Origin: an uncultured Tessaracoccus sp.
Lineage (GTDB): Bacteria > Actinomycetota > Actinomycetes > Propionibacteriales > Propionibacteriaceae
DNA length: 64,000 nt
Direction: 5' to 3'
Assembly: GCF_947286155.1 (NCBI RefSeq)
Contig: NZ_CAMYPD010000006.1
Coordinates: forward strand, 15,153-79,152
This document shows, in pieces, positions 1-7,588 of this stretch; the stretch's first letter is position 1, and each line of letters begins with the position of its first letter. The translations under genes and the position numbers were made by a program. The notes under the pieces are model-generated. The model saw nothing but the letters and a program-made list of their open reading frames with translations. It searched no databases and was not told the origin of the DNA.

Positions 1-796
1 TGTCCATTGCCTCGGGCCGGAGCGCGTACGGGACCTGCTGCCCCACCACCGAGGCGGCACCAACCCGAACGTCCAGCGTCATCCATCCAGGATCCTGCAT
101 CGGTGGCCCCCACAGTTGCTGAGCGGTGGTGGTGGGGATCATGACGCTGGCCATCATCGTCGTGTTGCGTTTGACGTCAGCGACGATACCGATAACGGCG
201 AAGGGTTGACCTTCGATGAAGACGTGAACGTCTTCTTGGGCGCCGTTGATGCCGAGCTGGCGGGCGGCGACGGAACCGACGACAGCCACGTTGCAGGCCC
301 GCTGGAGGCAGAAGCGGTCGAAAGTGCGGCCCCACCCCATCGTGGCGCGACTGGCTTCGAGCAAGCCGTCGCTGATGGCGACGACTTCGACGGCGTCGGG
401 TTGGGGGCCGAGTTGGCCGCGCAGGGGTGTCTTGCCGACGGCTCGTGCTTCGGTGACCGGGACGCGCCAGGCGTAGCCGGCGTGTTCGACGCCGTTGATC
501 CGGGCGACTCGATCCTTGGCTTCGAGCGTGAAGGGGGTGCCGGCGGCGGCCCCCTCGACGGGGTTGACTTCGATGCCGGTCGCGCGGAGTTCAGTGAAGC
601 GTTCCGAAATCTGTCCTTGAGCGCTGGTGGTCAGGCCGAGGACGGCGACGAGTGTCGCGATGCCCAGAACGGTTCCGACGAGGGTGAGCGCCACTCGCAT
701 GGGGCGTGCCCCGACCCCGACGACGACTTCAGCGAACCAGCGCCGCCAGGTGAGCCGCGATGTCGGCATCGCAGTGGCTTGCTGTTGCGTGGTCAC
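1..796 (-). CDS. MacB/FtsX-type ABC transporter permease, 3' part beyond window
   Basis: This is the membrane permease of an ABC exporter and is cut by the window edge, so only about 265 N-terminal residues are visible. I read it on the reverse strand. A GTG start at 796 overlaps the stop of the ATPase gene (GTGA). An N-terminal membrane segment near residues 33-57 follows a basic stretch, and a long extracytoplasmic domain comes next, as in MacB-like permeases. MacB-type transporters usually couple ATP hydrolysis to movement of a periplasmic or surface substrate rather than to classical import. The coupled ATPase, membrane-fusion-like protein and lipoprotein upstream indicate one transport complex. 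The substrate is unknown; the small secreted protein at the head of the cluster is a candidate cargo or partner (inference). Confidence 0.8.
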   Translation of the reverse strand, partial: MTTQQQATAMPTSRLTWRRWFAEVVVGVGARPMRVALTLVGTVLGIATLVAVLGLTTSAQGQISERFTELRATGIEVNPVEGAAAGTPFTLEAKDRVARINGVEHAGYAWRVPVTEARAVGKTPLRGQLGPQPDAVEVVAISDGLLEASRATMGWGRTFDRFCLQRACNVAVVGSVAARQLGINGAQEDVHVFIEGQPFAVIGIVADVKRNTTMMASVMIPTTTAQQLWGPPMQDPGWMTLDVRVGAASVVGQQVPYALRPEAMD

Positions 797-1479
797 GACT
801 CGTACACCACCCCGTCGCTCACGTGCAGGACGCGTTGGGCCCGGTGAGCGACATCGTCGGAGTGGGTGATGGTGATGAGAGTCTGGCCCTCGGCGTGGAG
901 CGAATCGAACACGTCGAGCACGTCGGCGCTGGTGCGGGAGTCGAGGTTCCCGGTCGGTTCGTCGCACAGCAGCAGCCTTGGGCGCATCACGAGTGCTCTG
1001 GCGATCGCCACGCGCTGCCGCTCGCCACCCGAGAGGGTCGATGGTAGGGCTCCGACCCGATGGGACAAACCGACCCTGCCCAACGCTTCCTCGGCACGGG
1101 TCAGAATCTCCTTGTTGCTGAGGGCATGGCCGCCGTAGAGGGCCCCCATCGCGACGTTCGCGATGGCAGGGCGGTCGTTGAGCAGATGGAAGGCCTGGAA
1201 CACGATGCCGATCCACTGGGCGCGGATCCCCGCCGCGGCGCGTTCGTCCAGGGAGCCGATGTCGACCTCGTCGAACCGGTAGCGACCTGCCGTGGGCGTG
1301 GTGAGCAGCCCGAGGACGTTGAGCAGAGTGGACTTACCAGCCCCCGATGCGCCCATGATCGCGAGATACTCGCCGCCGTGGACGCGGAAGGTGGCGTCGC
1401 GGAGCGCCACCACCTCGGGCGGTCCGGGGTAGCGGCGCTCGATCCCTTCCAGCTCGATGAGCGCGGACACTTCACTCAC
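793..1479 (-). CDS. ABC transporter ATP-binding protein (MacB/LolD family)
   Basis: This 228-residue protein is the nucleotide-binding subunit that powers the adjacent permease. It has the full set of ABC motifs: Walker A GASGAGKST at 43-51, a Q-loop glutamine near 95, signature LSGGE at 149-153, Walker B ending CDEPTGNLD at about 172-180, and the H-loop histidine near 206. The GNLD sequence after Walker B is typical of the LolD/MacB/FtsE group. The GTG start overlaps the stop of the upstream membrane-fusion gene, and its own stop overlaps the permease start, so all three are translationally coupled. No accessory domain is present. The subfamily is certain; the substrate is not. Confidence 0.93.
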   Translation of the reverse strand: MSEVSALIELEGIERRYPGPPEVVALRDATFRVHGGEYLAIMGASGAGKSTLLNVLGLLTTPTAGRYRFDEVDIGSLDERAAAGIRAQWIGIVFQAFHLLNDRPAIANVAMGALYGGHALSNKEILTRAEEALGRVGLSHRVGALPSTLSGGERQRVAIARALVMRPRLLLCDEPTGNLDSRTSADVLDVFDSLHAEGQTLITITHSDDVAHRAQRVLHVSDGVVYES

Positions 1480-2633
1480 TTCCCGGCCAGCCCGGGGCCG
1501 CTGACCACCACCTGGTCCCCCTCATGCAGGGCCTGTTGACCCTGCACGGCGGACACGGTGGCGATGCCCCCGACGATGTCACCGACCTGGACTTCCACGA
1601 TCTCGTGTTTGCCCTGTGCATCCACGCGCACGACGACCGTGCCCCCGTCTGCGCGGGCGAAGATCGCGGGTACCGGCACACCCAGCGAAGACTGCTCCTT
1701 CCCCTTCTGGGCGATGGTGACCTTCACGTCCTGCCCGTTCGTGGCCGCCTCGAGCGCGCCTTCCGGCTGGAGCGTCACCGTCGACTCCTCGAGCGTCGCG
1801 CCTACGGCGACCTTCGCCACGACCGCCTTGATCGTCTGGCCGTTGCCGAGATCCACTTCCGCAGCGCTGCCCTCGCTGATCGTGGCCGCATCCGAGGCTG
1901 GCACCTTGGCCACGATCCGGGACTCGCCCGAGGCCAGCGTGACCAGCGGCTCCTTGTCCGACGGGGCCCCGACCCGCGTCATCACCGACAACACGGCCGC
2001 CGTCGGCTTCGAGACGAACACGACTTCCCGCAGATCCATGCCACCACCCGACGGGGGCGCGTACCGCGCCCGCTCATACAAGCCACGAATCCCCTGCGAA
2101 CTCTGCTCGGTGAACGTCGCGCCGTCAGTGTGCGGCAGCCCCAACGCCTTGAGTGCCGCGTTCACGGCCGCCGCATCCGGCCCCGAATCGCCCACCTTGA
2201 GATCCCGGTAGGCCGGGAAATCGCCCTGCAACAAGAACACCGGCCGCCCGGACACCTCGACCACGACACTGCCGAGCTCGATCGTCGCCCCCGGCGTGAC
2301 CGCAACCTTCGTCACCACCGACTTCGCCTCAGACGACTGGATCGGCCCCACATTGAGCGTCTGGCCGATCTCCACCAGCCCACGCGCGATCAGCGACCCC
2401 GTACGCTGCTGCGCACTCACCGATGCCGTGATCACGGACTGCTCCGGTGGCGCCACATCCGCGATACGCTGCGCCGGCGAACGCACCAGAGAACCGAGCA
2501 GGAACCCCGCCAGCATCGCCACCACCGCCACGACCACCAGCACCACGAAGTTGCGCTGCGAGCGACGCATCGCACGAACAGGCGCCCCCGCATTCTGCTG
2601 CCTCCGCGCGTAGGACCCACTTGCCTCGCTCAA
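1476..2633 (-). CDS. membrane-fusion-like protein with peptidoglycan-binding domain
   Basis: This 385-residue protein has a basic N-terminus and a single membrane segment at about 29-50, followed by a large extracytoplasmic part. Residues about 144-195 look like a peptidoglycan-binding domain type 1 (motif GDSGPDAAAVNAAL). The rest has the beta-rich, GxxV-rich pattern of HlyD/RND-type adaptor subunits. The start is TTG at 2633, supported by a GGAGGA ribosome site 7 bases upstream that lies in the end of the lipoprotein gene; a later ATG at Met22 is less likely. In Gram-positives such adaptor-like proteins accompany MacB ATPase/permease pairs and probably bridge the transporter to the cell wall. 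The stop overlaps the ATPase start. Confidence 0.75.
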   Translation of the reverse strand: MSEASGSYARRQQNAGAPVRAMRRSQRNFVVLVVVAVVAMLAGFLLGSLVRSPAQRIADVAPPEQSVITASVSAQQRTGSLIARGLVEIGQTLNVGPIQSSEAKSVVTKVAVTPGATIELGSVVVEVSGRPVFLLQGDFPAYRDLKVGDSGPDAAAVNAALKALGLPHTDGATFTEQSSQGIRGLYERARYAPPSGGGMDLREVVFVSKPTAAVLSVMTRVGAPSDKEPLVTLASGESRIVAKVPASDAATISEGSAAEVDLGNGQTIKAVVAKVAVGATLEESTVTLQPEGALEAATNGQDVKVTIAQKGKEQSSLGVPVPAIFARADGGTVVVRVDAQGKHEIVEVQVGDIVGGIATVSAVQGQQALHEGDQVVVSGPGLAGK

Positions 2634-2636
2634 CGA

Positions 2637-3611
2637 CTACTCCTCCTTCAACACCTCGGTCGCGCGCCGCAACACATCGTCGATCTCCTTGCGCACCTGC
2701 GCGAACGCCTCCGGATTCGCCTCGATCGCCGCCGTCTGATACGCCACCTCGGCACGGTACTGGGCCTCACGAACACCGCTACTGACGAAACACCCATGCA
2801 CCGTCAGCGCAGCCGCCCGCGCCTCAGCACTGGGCTGCTGCGGATCCTCCTGCTCGAACCGCTTCGGCATGAACTCCGTCGCGTCGACATCCGAATACCC
2901 CGCATCGCGCATACAAACAAGGAACCGCTCAGTGGCCGCAGTCGCCTCGGGCGACTCCTGAGACCTCGGATCGAAGTTGAGATCACGAATAAACGGAGGA
3001 TTGGCCAACCCACTGGCCTCAATGATCTGGGCATCACCCATCAACGCCGCATCCGCCTCCCCCACACAACCATTACGACGCCGATTCTGCACCATCTGCC
3101 CAGGATCCCCCGTCCACGCCCGACCCATCGCCTCCGTCAACGAGGCCTCGAATGCCTCTGCCTGCTTGAGCCACTCCGCAGAAGTCTCGGCACGCGCCGG
3201 CACCCCGAACCCGATCTCCTTGGCATCCTCCACCGTCTCCGGGGCCCCATACCGGCGATAGGTCAGATCCTGCAAAACCCCCACCGTCTGCGATCGCGGC
3301 GGCTGCACCTTCATCGTGAACCCCTGACGCTCCATGCACCGCATGGCCAGCACCACCACCGCGTCCTGGATCGTGTCCCGCTCACGACCAACCACCATGT
3401 AATGCTGGATCGGCAACGGCTCATCCGCCACACCCCACCGCTGAAAATCACCCGGAGTCGCGGAACCGTTGCCCGACGACGCGGAAGAGGACGGACGAGT
3501 CAGCCCACTTAACTCCGGTGCAGGAGGCGCCTGCGTGCCTCCTGTGCACGCAGCCAGCAGCCCAACACTGACCACCACACCAATGCGCATGAAGAGACGC
3601 AGGCCACCCAT
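2637..3611 (-). CDS. secreted lipoprotein of export cassette, function unknown
   Basis: This predicted lipoprotein of 324 residues has a short signal peptide ending in lipobox LLAAC, with the lipidated Cys near residue 22. I chose the ATG at 3611, which lies two bases after the upstream stop; the longer GTG start at 3623 would overlap that gene. The mature part is charged and contains two similar segments built around a Cys-Met motif (CMERQGF and CMRDAGY) plus two further Cys, suggesting an internal duplication held by disulfides. The C-terminus is a probable helix rich in Ala and Glu. No enzyme motif is recognised. Its place between the small secreted protein and the adaptor/ATPase/permease genes suggests it is the extracellular component of that transporter (inference). 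Confidence 0.7.
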   Translation of the reverse strand: MGGLRLFMRIGVVVSVGLLAACTGGTQAPPAPELSGLTRPSSSASSGNGSATPGDFQRWGVADEPLPIQHYMVVGRERDTIQDAVVVLAMRCMERQGFTMKVQPPRSQTVGVLQDLTYRRYGAPETVEDAKEIGFGVPARAETSAEWLKQAEAFEASLTEAMGRAWTGDPGQMVQNRRRNGCVGEADAALMGDAQIIEASGLANPPFIRDLNFDPRSQESPEATAATERFLVCMRDAGYSDVDATEFMPKRFEQEDPQQPSAEARAAALTVHGCFVSSGVREAQYRAEVAYQTAAIEANPEAFAQVRKEIDDVLRRATEVLKEE

Positions 3612-3613
3612 CG

Positions 3614-4054
3614 TCAGATCCACTTCATCGATGTGTCATTGTTCTTGACAGCGGTGAAGTTCAGAATATAACCGTAGGGCACGGTCTCCACCTCACCCTG
3701 ATAGTTGCTGTTCTCGAACACAGCGAAGTTCCTATAGGACGACAGATTTCTCCCTGCCGCGGCCTTGTTCCAGATTGTCTGACCGGCACCGTTGGACCCG
3801 TACCTTCCAGCCTTAAAGTTGTAGTGCACCCCACCATTGATGTTGTAGTTGAAACTCGTGATATTCGTTTGGGAGCCGAACTCGGCCCCCAAACCATAGG
3901 CGGTGGAATTGAAGTGAAGACACATCTGCGCCGTAGAGCTGCAGTTCCTGGACACACTTACCGTCGCCTCTGCGGATCCCGCCGGAACCGCAACCAAGCC
4001 GAACGCGAGGACCGCCAAAGCGGCCTTACTGAAAACACTCGAACGAAATCTCAT
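3614..4054 (-). CDS. small secreted peptidase-inhibitor I36/crystallin-like protein
   Basis: This predicted secreted protein has 146 residues from the ATG at 4054, preceded by GGAGGAATAAGC; longer upstream starts lack a ribosome site. A signal peptide of about 30 residues ends near AEATVS. The mature domain is rich in Asn, Tyr, Ser and Gly. It has two close cysteines at its start and the motif FAVFENSNYQG, which matches the LYENANYxG motif of the I36 metalloprotease-inhibitor / beta-gamma-crystallin-like family. Known members bind and inhibit secreted proteases. Base composition is clearly less GC-rich than the neighbours, suggesting horizontal origin or different selection. It heads the export cassette; the lipoprotein start lies only two bases after its stop. 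Confidence 0.7.
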   Translation of the reverse strand: MRFRSSVFSKAALAVLAFGLVAVPAGSAEATVSVSRNCSSTAQMCLHFNSTAYGLGAEFGSQTNITSFNYNINGGVHYNFKAGRYGSNGAGQTIWNKAAAGRNLSSYRNFAVFENSNYQGEVETVPYGYILNFTAVKNNDTSMKWI

Positions 4055-4353
4055 GCTTATTCCTCCGTAAGTACCGCACACTGATCTCCCCTTTGGAACC
4101 AGCTTCGGCGGACTGAGAGTAACACACCACCACGTGGCACGGAAGGGCAACCGCGAGACTAAACGACACTCCAGCCCACGCCATCGGCCTCAACATGTGA
4201 CACCACGCCTCCGCATAGTGACAAGTCTCAGAGACTAAGATCCACCGAAGGCGAGTTTGCAAGCGCTGCCCGCCGCTCAACACGAGGGCGACCCGCACGG
4301 CGACACCGCCCAACGAAGCACATCGCGGCTAAGTGTTCTGACCAGGGAGGTCT
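4055..4353. other. low-GC intergenic stretch without a supported gene
   Basis: This stretch lies between the start of the I36-like gene and the end of the toxin pseudogene. It should hold the promoter of the export cassette near 4060-4150. I saw no convincing promoter hexamers, repeat or RNA gene. Short open frames here lack ribosome sites and familiar sequence. Confidence 0.4.
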
Positions 4354-4659
4354 TCACGTCCCACACTGACGCTGTTCTGATCCGGACGGATCATCTCCGT
4401 CTTGCCAGACTCGTGGTCGATGGTCAACGTCGACGACGAGAATGAGGACTGAACTGTCATCAATATGGACAATGATCCGCCAATTGCCGACACGCCAACG
4501 CCACAGCCCTGCGAAATCTGCTGTGAGCGCTTTTCCGCGGTTGCGCGAGTCACCCTGGGCGACCTCGCGCAGATAGTTCACGATGCGTCACTGGATGGGC
4601 TTGTCAAGTTTCCGGAACGTCTTGGCAGCCTTCTCAGTACAGTCAATCAACCAAGTCAC
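4354..4659 (-). pseudogene. RelE/ParE-family toxin interrupted by an in-frame TGA
   Basis: Reading from a GTG at 4659, the frame begins with a RelE-like N-terminus (TWLIDCTEKAAKTFRKLD) and stops at TGA 4590-4588. In the same frame it resumes as RIVNYLREVAQ, then KALTADFAGLWRWRVGNWR and IIVHIDD, the hallmark strands of RelE/ParE toxins. Restoring that one codon gives about 101 residues, slightly longer than the usual 85-95. A CGA to TGA change would explain the stop. The gene overlaps the end of the antitoxin gene, the normal arrangement for this family. RelE toxins cleave mRNA at the ribosome; ParE relatives target gyrase. A shorter product from the internal GTG at 4581 is possible but would lack helix 1. 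Confidence 0.8.
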
Positions 4660-4873
4660 AGTCGGCCATCAGCTCATCCAGGGACACCGTGCCCAAACGG
4701 CCAGTCCGCACATCCTTCACGTCAGCCATGAGCCCGTAAACGTGTTCCAACTCATCAAGATGGTGCTCGATAGCCTGCCGCAAGTAGAAACTTTGGGACC
4801 GCCCCGTTCGCTCAGCCAACGCAGCCAGCCGTGCACTCGTTGCGGCACCCAGGCTTACACCCATAGCGACCAT
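4643..4873 (-). CDS. ribbon-helix-helix antitoxin (RelB/ParD-like)
   Basis: This 76-residue antitoxin partners the RelE/ParE-like gene directly downstream. The N-terminus (MGVSLGAATSARLAALAE) followed by RSQSFYLRQAIEHHL is the ribbon-helix-helix pattern: a DNA-contacting strand, then helix A, turn and helix B. The acidic C-terminus (SLDELMADCDLVD) is the segment that normally wraps the toxin. I chose the ATG at 4873, with a GGAGG site about 7 bases upstream; a second ATG at 4864 is also possible. The end overlaps the toxin start by 17 bases, so the pair is coupled. RHH antitoxins repress their own promoter; a palindrome and AT-rich -10-like element lie just upstream. Because the toxin is broken, it may persist only as a repressor. 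Confidence 0.78.
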   Translation of the reverse strand: MVAMGVSLGAATSARLAALAERTGRSQSFYLRQAIEHHLDELEHVYGLMADVKDVRTGRLGTVSLDELMADCDLVD

Positions 4874-4893
4874 CGCACACACCTCCACCCACA

Positions 4894-4914
4894 AGTATAA
4901 TAACTACGTGTAGT
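4894..4914 (-). promoter_or_regulatory. probable toxin-antitoxin promoter and operator
   Basis: Directly upstream of the antitoxin, the minus strand has an AT-rich -10-like element (TATACT) next to the 12-base imperfect palindrome ACTACACGTAGT at 4903-4914. This is the expected place for antitoxin autoregulation. No clear -35 was found. Confidence 0.45.
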
Positions 4915-5104
4915 CACATTCAGCCCGCTATTGCGCTCCATATCCTCCCCCAGCGAGCAACTTATCGACGCATGGCCGCGCCTCAACCTGCCCAATCGCG
5001 CTCGTCGAACATGGGAGACACAGTTTCCCGAACTCGGAACCTACGCTTAGTTTCGCCCACTGCCAGCGCCCGCCCTGGTGATTATGCTGAGGGATCTCTG
5101 TGAG

Positions 5105-5141
5105 AAAAAGTAGCTCCCGCCCAACCGAAGCTGGACGGGAG
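5105..5141 (-). terminator. rho-independent terminator of tRNA-Met
   Basis: On the minus strand a 12-bp stem (CTCCCGTCCAGC and its partner, with a few G-T pairs) closes on a TTCG tetraloop and is followed by CTACTTTTT. It begins 12 bases after the 3' end of the tRNA. Confidence 0.85.
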
Positions 5142-5152
5142 TCCCGATTTCG

Positions 5153-5226
5153 TAGCGGGGACAGGATTTGAACCTGTGACCTCTGGGTTATGAGCCCAGC
5201 GAGCTACCGAGCTGCTCCACCCCGCG
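5153..5226 (-). tRNA. initiator tRNA-Met (CAT anticodon)
   Basis: The reverse strand folds into a full cloverleaf of 74 bases without an encoded CCA tail. The acceptor strand begins CGCGGGG and the 3' side reads CCCCGCT plus discriminator A, leaving the first position unpaired (C against T), a hallmark of initiators. The anticodon stem CTGGG/CCCAG carries the three G:C pairs that mark initiator tRNAs, around loop CTCATAA with anticodon CAT. The T arm GGTTCAAATCC is canonical. It charges with methionine, is formylated and starts translation. It has its own promoter and terminator, so it is transcribed alone. Confidence 0.96.
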
Positions 5227-5237
5227 GCGCTCGATCT

Positions 5238-5266
5238 ACTATAGACCCCTGACGGCAAAGCACCAA
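5238..5266 (-). promoter_or_regulatory. promoter of the initiator tRNA gene
   Basis: On the minus strand, TTGGTG (5266-5261) is separated by 17 bases from TATAGT (5243-5238). The expected start lies about 5 bases before the tRNA 5' end. This is a good vegetative-sigma promoter. Confidence 0.7.
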
Positions 5267-5286
5267 ATCGCGCTACCGTGGCAGAC

Positions 5287-6321
5287 ATGAACACGAACCC
5301 GACGACGTTTCTCGGAGCTGAGAACCCTCCCCACCAGCAGTGGCACGAGCAAGGCCGTATCGATGGCTGGCCAGGCGAAGCCTCCTACGGGTGGCCCACC
5401 GCCAAACTCCTCCAGCCGCAGCCGCTGCCGGAAGCGCCGTCGGACTTTCTCGCGTTCTGGCAGGATGCATTTTCTGAAGCGGAAGCGCTGCCCCCGTCAC
5501 TCACGCTCGATTCGGAGCTCGACGTGCCACTGGCGCTGGCTACTACGCACCGACTGCATCGCGGCTCCTTCACATCCACCGACGGTGTGCGCGTCGGATG
5601 CTTCGTGCTGCCGCCCCTCGACGGCGAACCGACGATCAACCTCACTTTCGGCCATGGCTATGGCGGGCGCGCGTACCCGGAACTCGACGAGGGCTTCGTC
5701 GCTGCCACCGATGCCGTCATCCTCCCCGTCACGCGAGGACTCCCTGAGCTGTCAATCACTCCCGGCATTCCGTCAGATGCGTGGGGGCACGTGCTGCACG
5801 GCATCGCCGAACCGTCGAAGTATGTACTGCGCGGATGCGTCCAAGACCTCTGGCGAGCGAGCCTGGAGCTCGACCACCTCGTCGGTGCACACCCCCGCGT
5901 CTATCAAGGCGTGAGCTTCGGCGGCGGCACCGGGGCGCTCGCGCTTCTCAGCAGCAACTACGAGCGCGCCGCTTTGCACGTGCCCACCTTCGGCAACCAC
6001 CCGCTGCGCGTCACCTTGCCGTGCATTGGCAGTGGCGGAGCCGTCGCGAATTACGTCGAACAGCACCCCGAGGCGCTCGATGTGCTGGCCTACTTTGACG
6101 CCGCCACCGCCGCCTCACACGTCACGACGCCCACCATGGTGGGTGCCGCGCTGTGGGACCCCGCCGTGCCGCCGCCCGGACAATTCGCGGTGTACCACGC
6201 GCTGGCTGGGCCGAAGGAGCTCGTCGTGACGAGCTGCGGTCACACCGACTACCCGGGTGGGCAGGAGGAGGAATCGCAGCGCACGAGCATGTTCAAGACC
6301 TGGCTACATGCGCTTCGATAA
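5287..6321 (+). CDS. acetyl-xylan esterase / cephalosporin-C deacetylase-like (CE7) hydrolase
   Basis: This alpha/beta hydrolase of 344 residues resembles carbohydrate esterase family 7, which removes acetyl groups from small oligosaccharides and cephalosporin C in the cytoplasm. Counting from the alternative GTG at 5278, the catalytic triad is visible: nucleophile Ser near 214 in GVSFGGGTG, Asp near 294 in ALWDPAVPPP, and His near 322 in SCGHTDYPGG. The N-terminal FLAFW motif and the HGYGGR oxyanion strand are also typical. There is no signal peptide. Neither start has a strong ribosome site; I prefer the ATG at 5287. The M16 peptidase gene starts 10 bases after the stop, so the three genes to 8895 probably form one transcript. 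Confidence 0.82.
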   Translation: MNTNPTTFLGAENPPHQQWHEQGRIDGWPGEASYGWPTAKLLQPQPLPEAPSDFLAFWQDAFSEAEALPPSLTLDSELDVPLALATTHRLHRGSFTSTDGVRVGCFVLPPLDGEPTINLTFGHGYGGRAYPELDEGFVAATDAVILPVTRGLPELSITPGIPSDAWGHVLHGIAEPSKYVLRGCVQDLWRASLELDHLVGAHPRVYQGVSFGGGTGALALLSSNYERAALHVPTFGNHPLRVTLPCIGSGGAVANYVEQHPEALDVLAYFDAATAASHVTTPTMVGAALWDPAVPPPGQFAVYHALAGPKELVVTSCGHTDYPGGQEEESQRTSMFKTWLHALR

Positions 6322-6331
6322 ACTCCCGCCC

Positions 6332-7588
6332 ATGTCGTCGTACCCCATCGAACTCGCCACGCTGAGCAACGGTCTACGCGTCGCGGTATCCCCCGCCAAC
6401 ACCCCAGGCGTCGCCGTGAACATCTGGTACGACGTGGGTTCTGTCGACGAGGCCCCGTCGCGCACCGGCTTCGCGCACCTGTTCGAACACCTCATGTTCC
6501 AAGGCTCCGCCAACGTCGCGTCCGGGGAACACATGGCGCTCATCGAATCCATGGGCGGCACGGTGAACGCCACGACGTCGTTCGACCGCACCAACTACTT
6601 CGAGACAGTCCCCCGCGGCGGCCTCGAACTCGCCTTGTGGTTGGAAGCCGAGCGCCTCAGCTCACTGTCGATCACCGAGGAGAACTTCGAGGCGCAGCGC
6701 GAGGTGGTGAAGGAAGAGAAACGCGAGCGCTACGACAACCAGCCCTACGGCGACCTCCTCCAGCTCCTCATCGAGCAGCACTTCCCCATCGAGCACCCCT
6801 ACGGGCATCTGCCAATCGGGTCCATGCAGCACCTCGACGATGCCTGCCTGGACGATGTCGCCGCCTTCTTCGACGCGTGGTACCGGCCGTCGAACGCCAA
6901 ACTGGTGCTCACGGGGCCGGTGGCCGTGGACGAGGGCTTCGCGCTGGCAGAGCGCTATTTCGGACACCTTCCTCGCCGCGACGCGGTGCCGGCGCGGTCC
7001 CCGTCGGAGGTTCCGCCGCTCGCAGCGACAACGAGGACCGTTCGGCGAGACGTGCCGCATTCGCTGGTGTATCTCTCTTGGCCGACCTCGACCGCGTCGG
7101 CACCCGACCAGCCCGCCATCGACCTCGCGCTGTCCATCCTGGCCGACGGGCACGCCGCTCGACTGCATCGCAACCTCGTCAAGCGCGAGGGCGTGGCGCA
7201 GGAGGTCCATGCGCTCTCCTTGACGCACCGCAATGCCCCGTCGATCGCCGTGCTCGTAGTGCGTCCGGGAGAGGGCGTCGATCCGAATCGCACGGCAGAA
7301 CGCGCATTGGAAGAGATCACCACATTCGCGGAGCACGGCCCGACGGATGCGGAGTTCGAACGGGCAGTCGCGCAGCACGAGCGCTCATGGCTCTGGCAGC
7401 TCTCCACCGCAGAGGACCGCGCGGACCTGTTCAACGAGTCCTGGCAGCTGTGGGACGACCCCGACCGGGTGAACCGCTACCTCGACGACGTGCTCGCGCT
7501 CACCCCCGAGGATGTCCGACGCGCCGCCGCACGCTGGCTGCGCAGCGACATCGCACACCAGCTCCACTACCTGCAGAAGGAGGCGTGA
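6332..7588 (+). CDS. M16-family zinc metallopeptidase, catalytic subunit
   Basis: This 418-residue protein is an insulinase/processing-peptidase-like enzyme. It has the inverted zinc motif HLFEH at residues 49-53 (HxxEH) and the downstream glutamate region EVVKEEKRERYDNQP that supplies the third ligand. I chose the ATG at 6332; an in-frame ATG at 6308 overlaps the esterase gene and adds residues not typical of the family. It has no signal peptide, so it is probably cytoplasmic. Its stop overlaps the start of a second M16 gene (TGATG), giving a translationally coupled pair. In bacterial M16B pairs one subunit is catalytic and the other shapes the closed chamber; this one is catalytic. Confidence 0.92.
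   Translation: MSSYPIELATLSNGLRVAVSPANTPGVAVNIWYDVGSVDEAPSRTGFAHLFEHLMFQGSANVASGEHMALIESMGGTVNATTSFDRTNYFETVPRGGLELALWLEAERLSSLSITEENFEAQREVVKEEKRERYDNQPYGDLLQLLIEQHFPIEHPYGHLPIGSMQHLDDACLDDVAAFFDAWYRPSNAKLVLTGPVAVDEGFALAERYFGHLPRRDAVPARSPSEVPPLAATTRTVRRDVPHSLVYLSWPTSTASAPDQPAIDLALSILADGHAARLHRNLVKREGVAQEVHALSLTHRNAPSIAVLVVRPGEGVDPNRTAERALEEITTFAEHGPTDAEFERAVAQHERSWLWQLSTAEDRADLFNESWQLWDDPDRVNRYLDDVLALTPEDVRRAAARWLRSDIAHQLHYLQKEA

Noticed and set aside
1524..3512. Very long plus-strand open frame opposite the export cassette
   Set aside because: Arg/His/Leu-rich translation with no ribosome site, antisense to three clear genes; a product of high GC.
4378..4393. Palindrome TGATCCG-GA-CGGATCA
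   Set aside because: Falls inside the toxin pseudogene tail and not near a promoter; left as coincidence.
6637..7587. Upstream extension of the second M16 frame
   Set aside because: Lies wholly on the first M16 gene in another frame, with Arg-rich sequence; the true start overlaps the previous stop.
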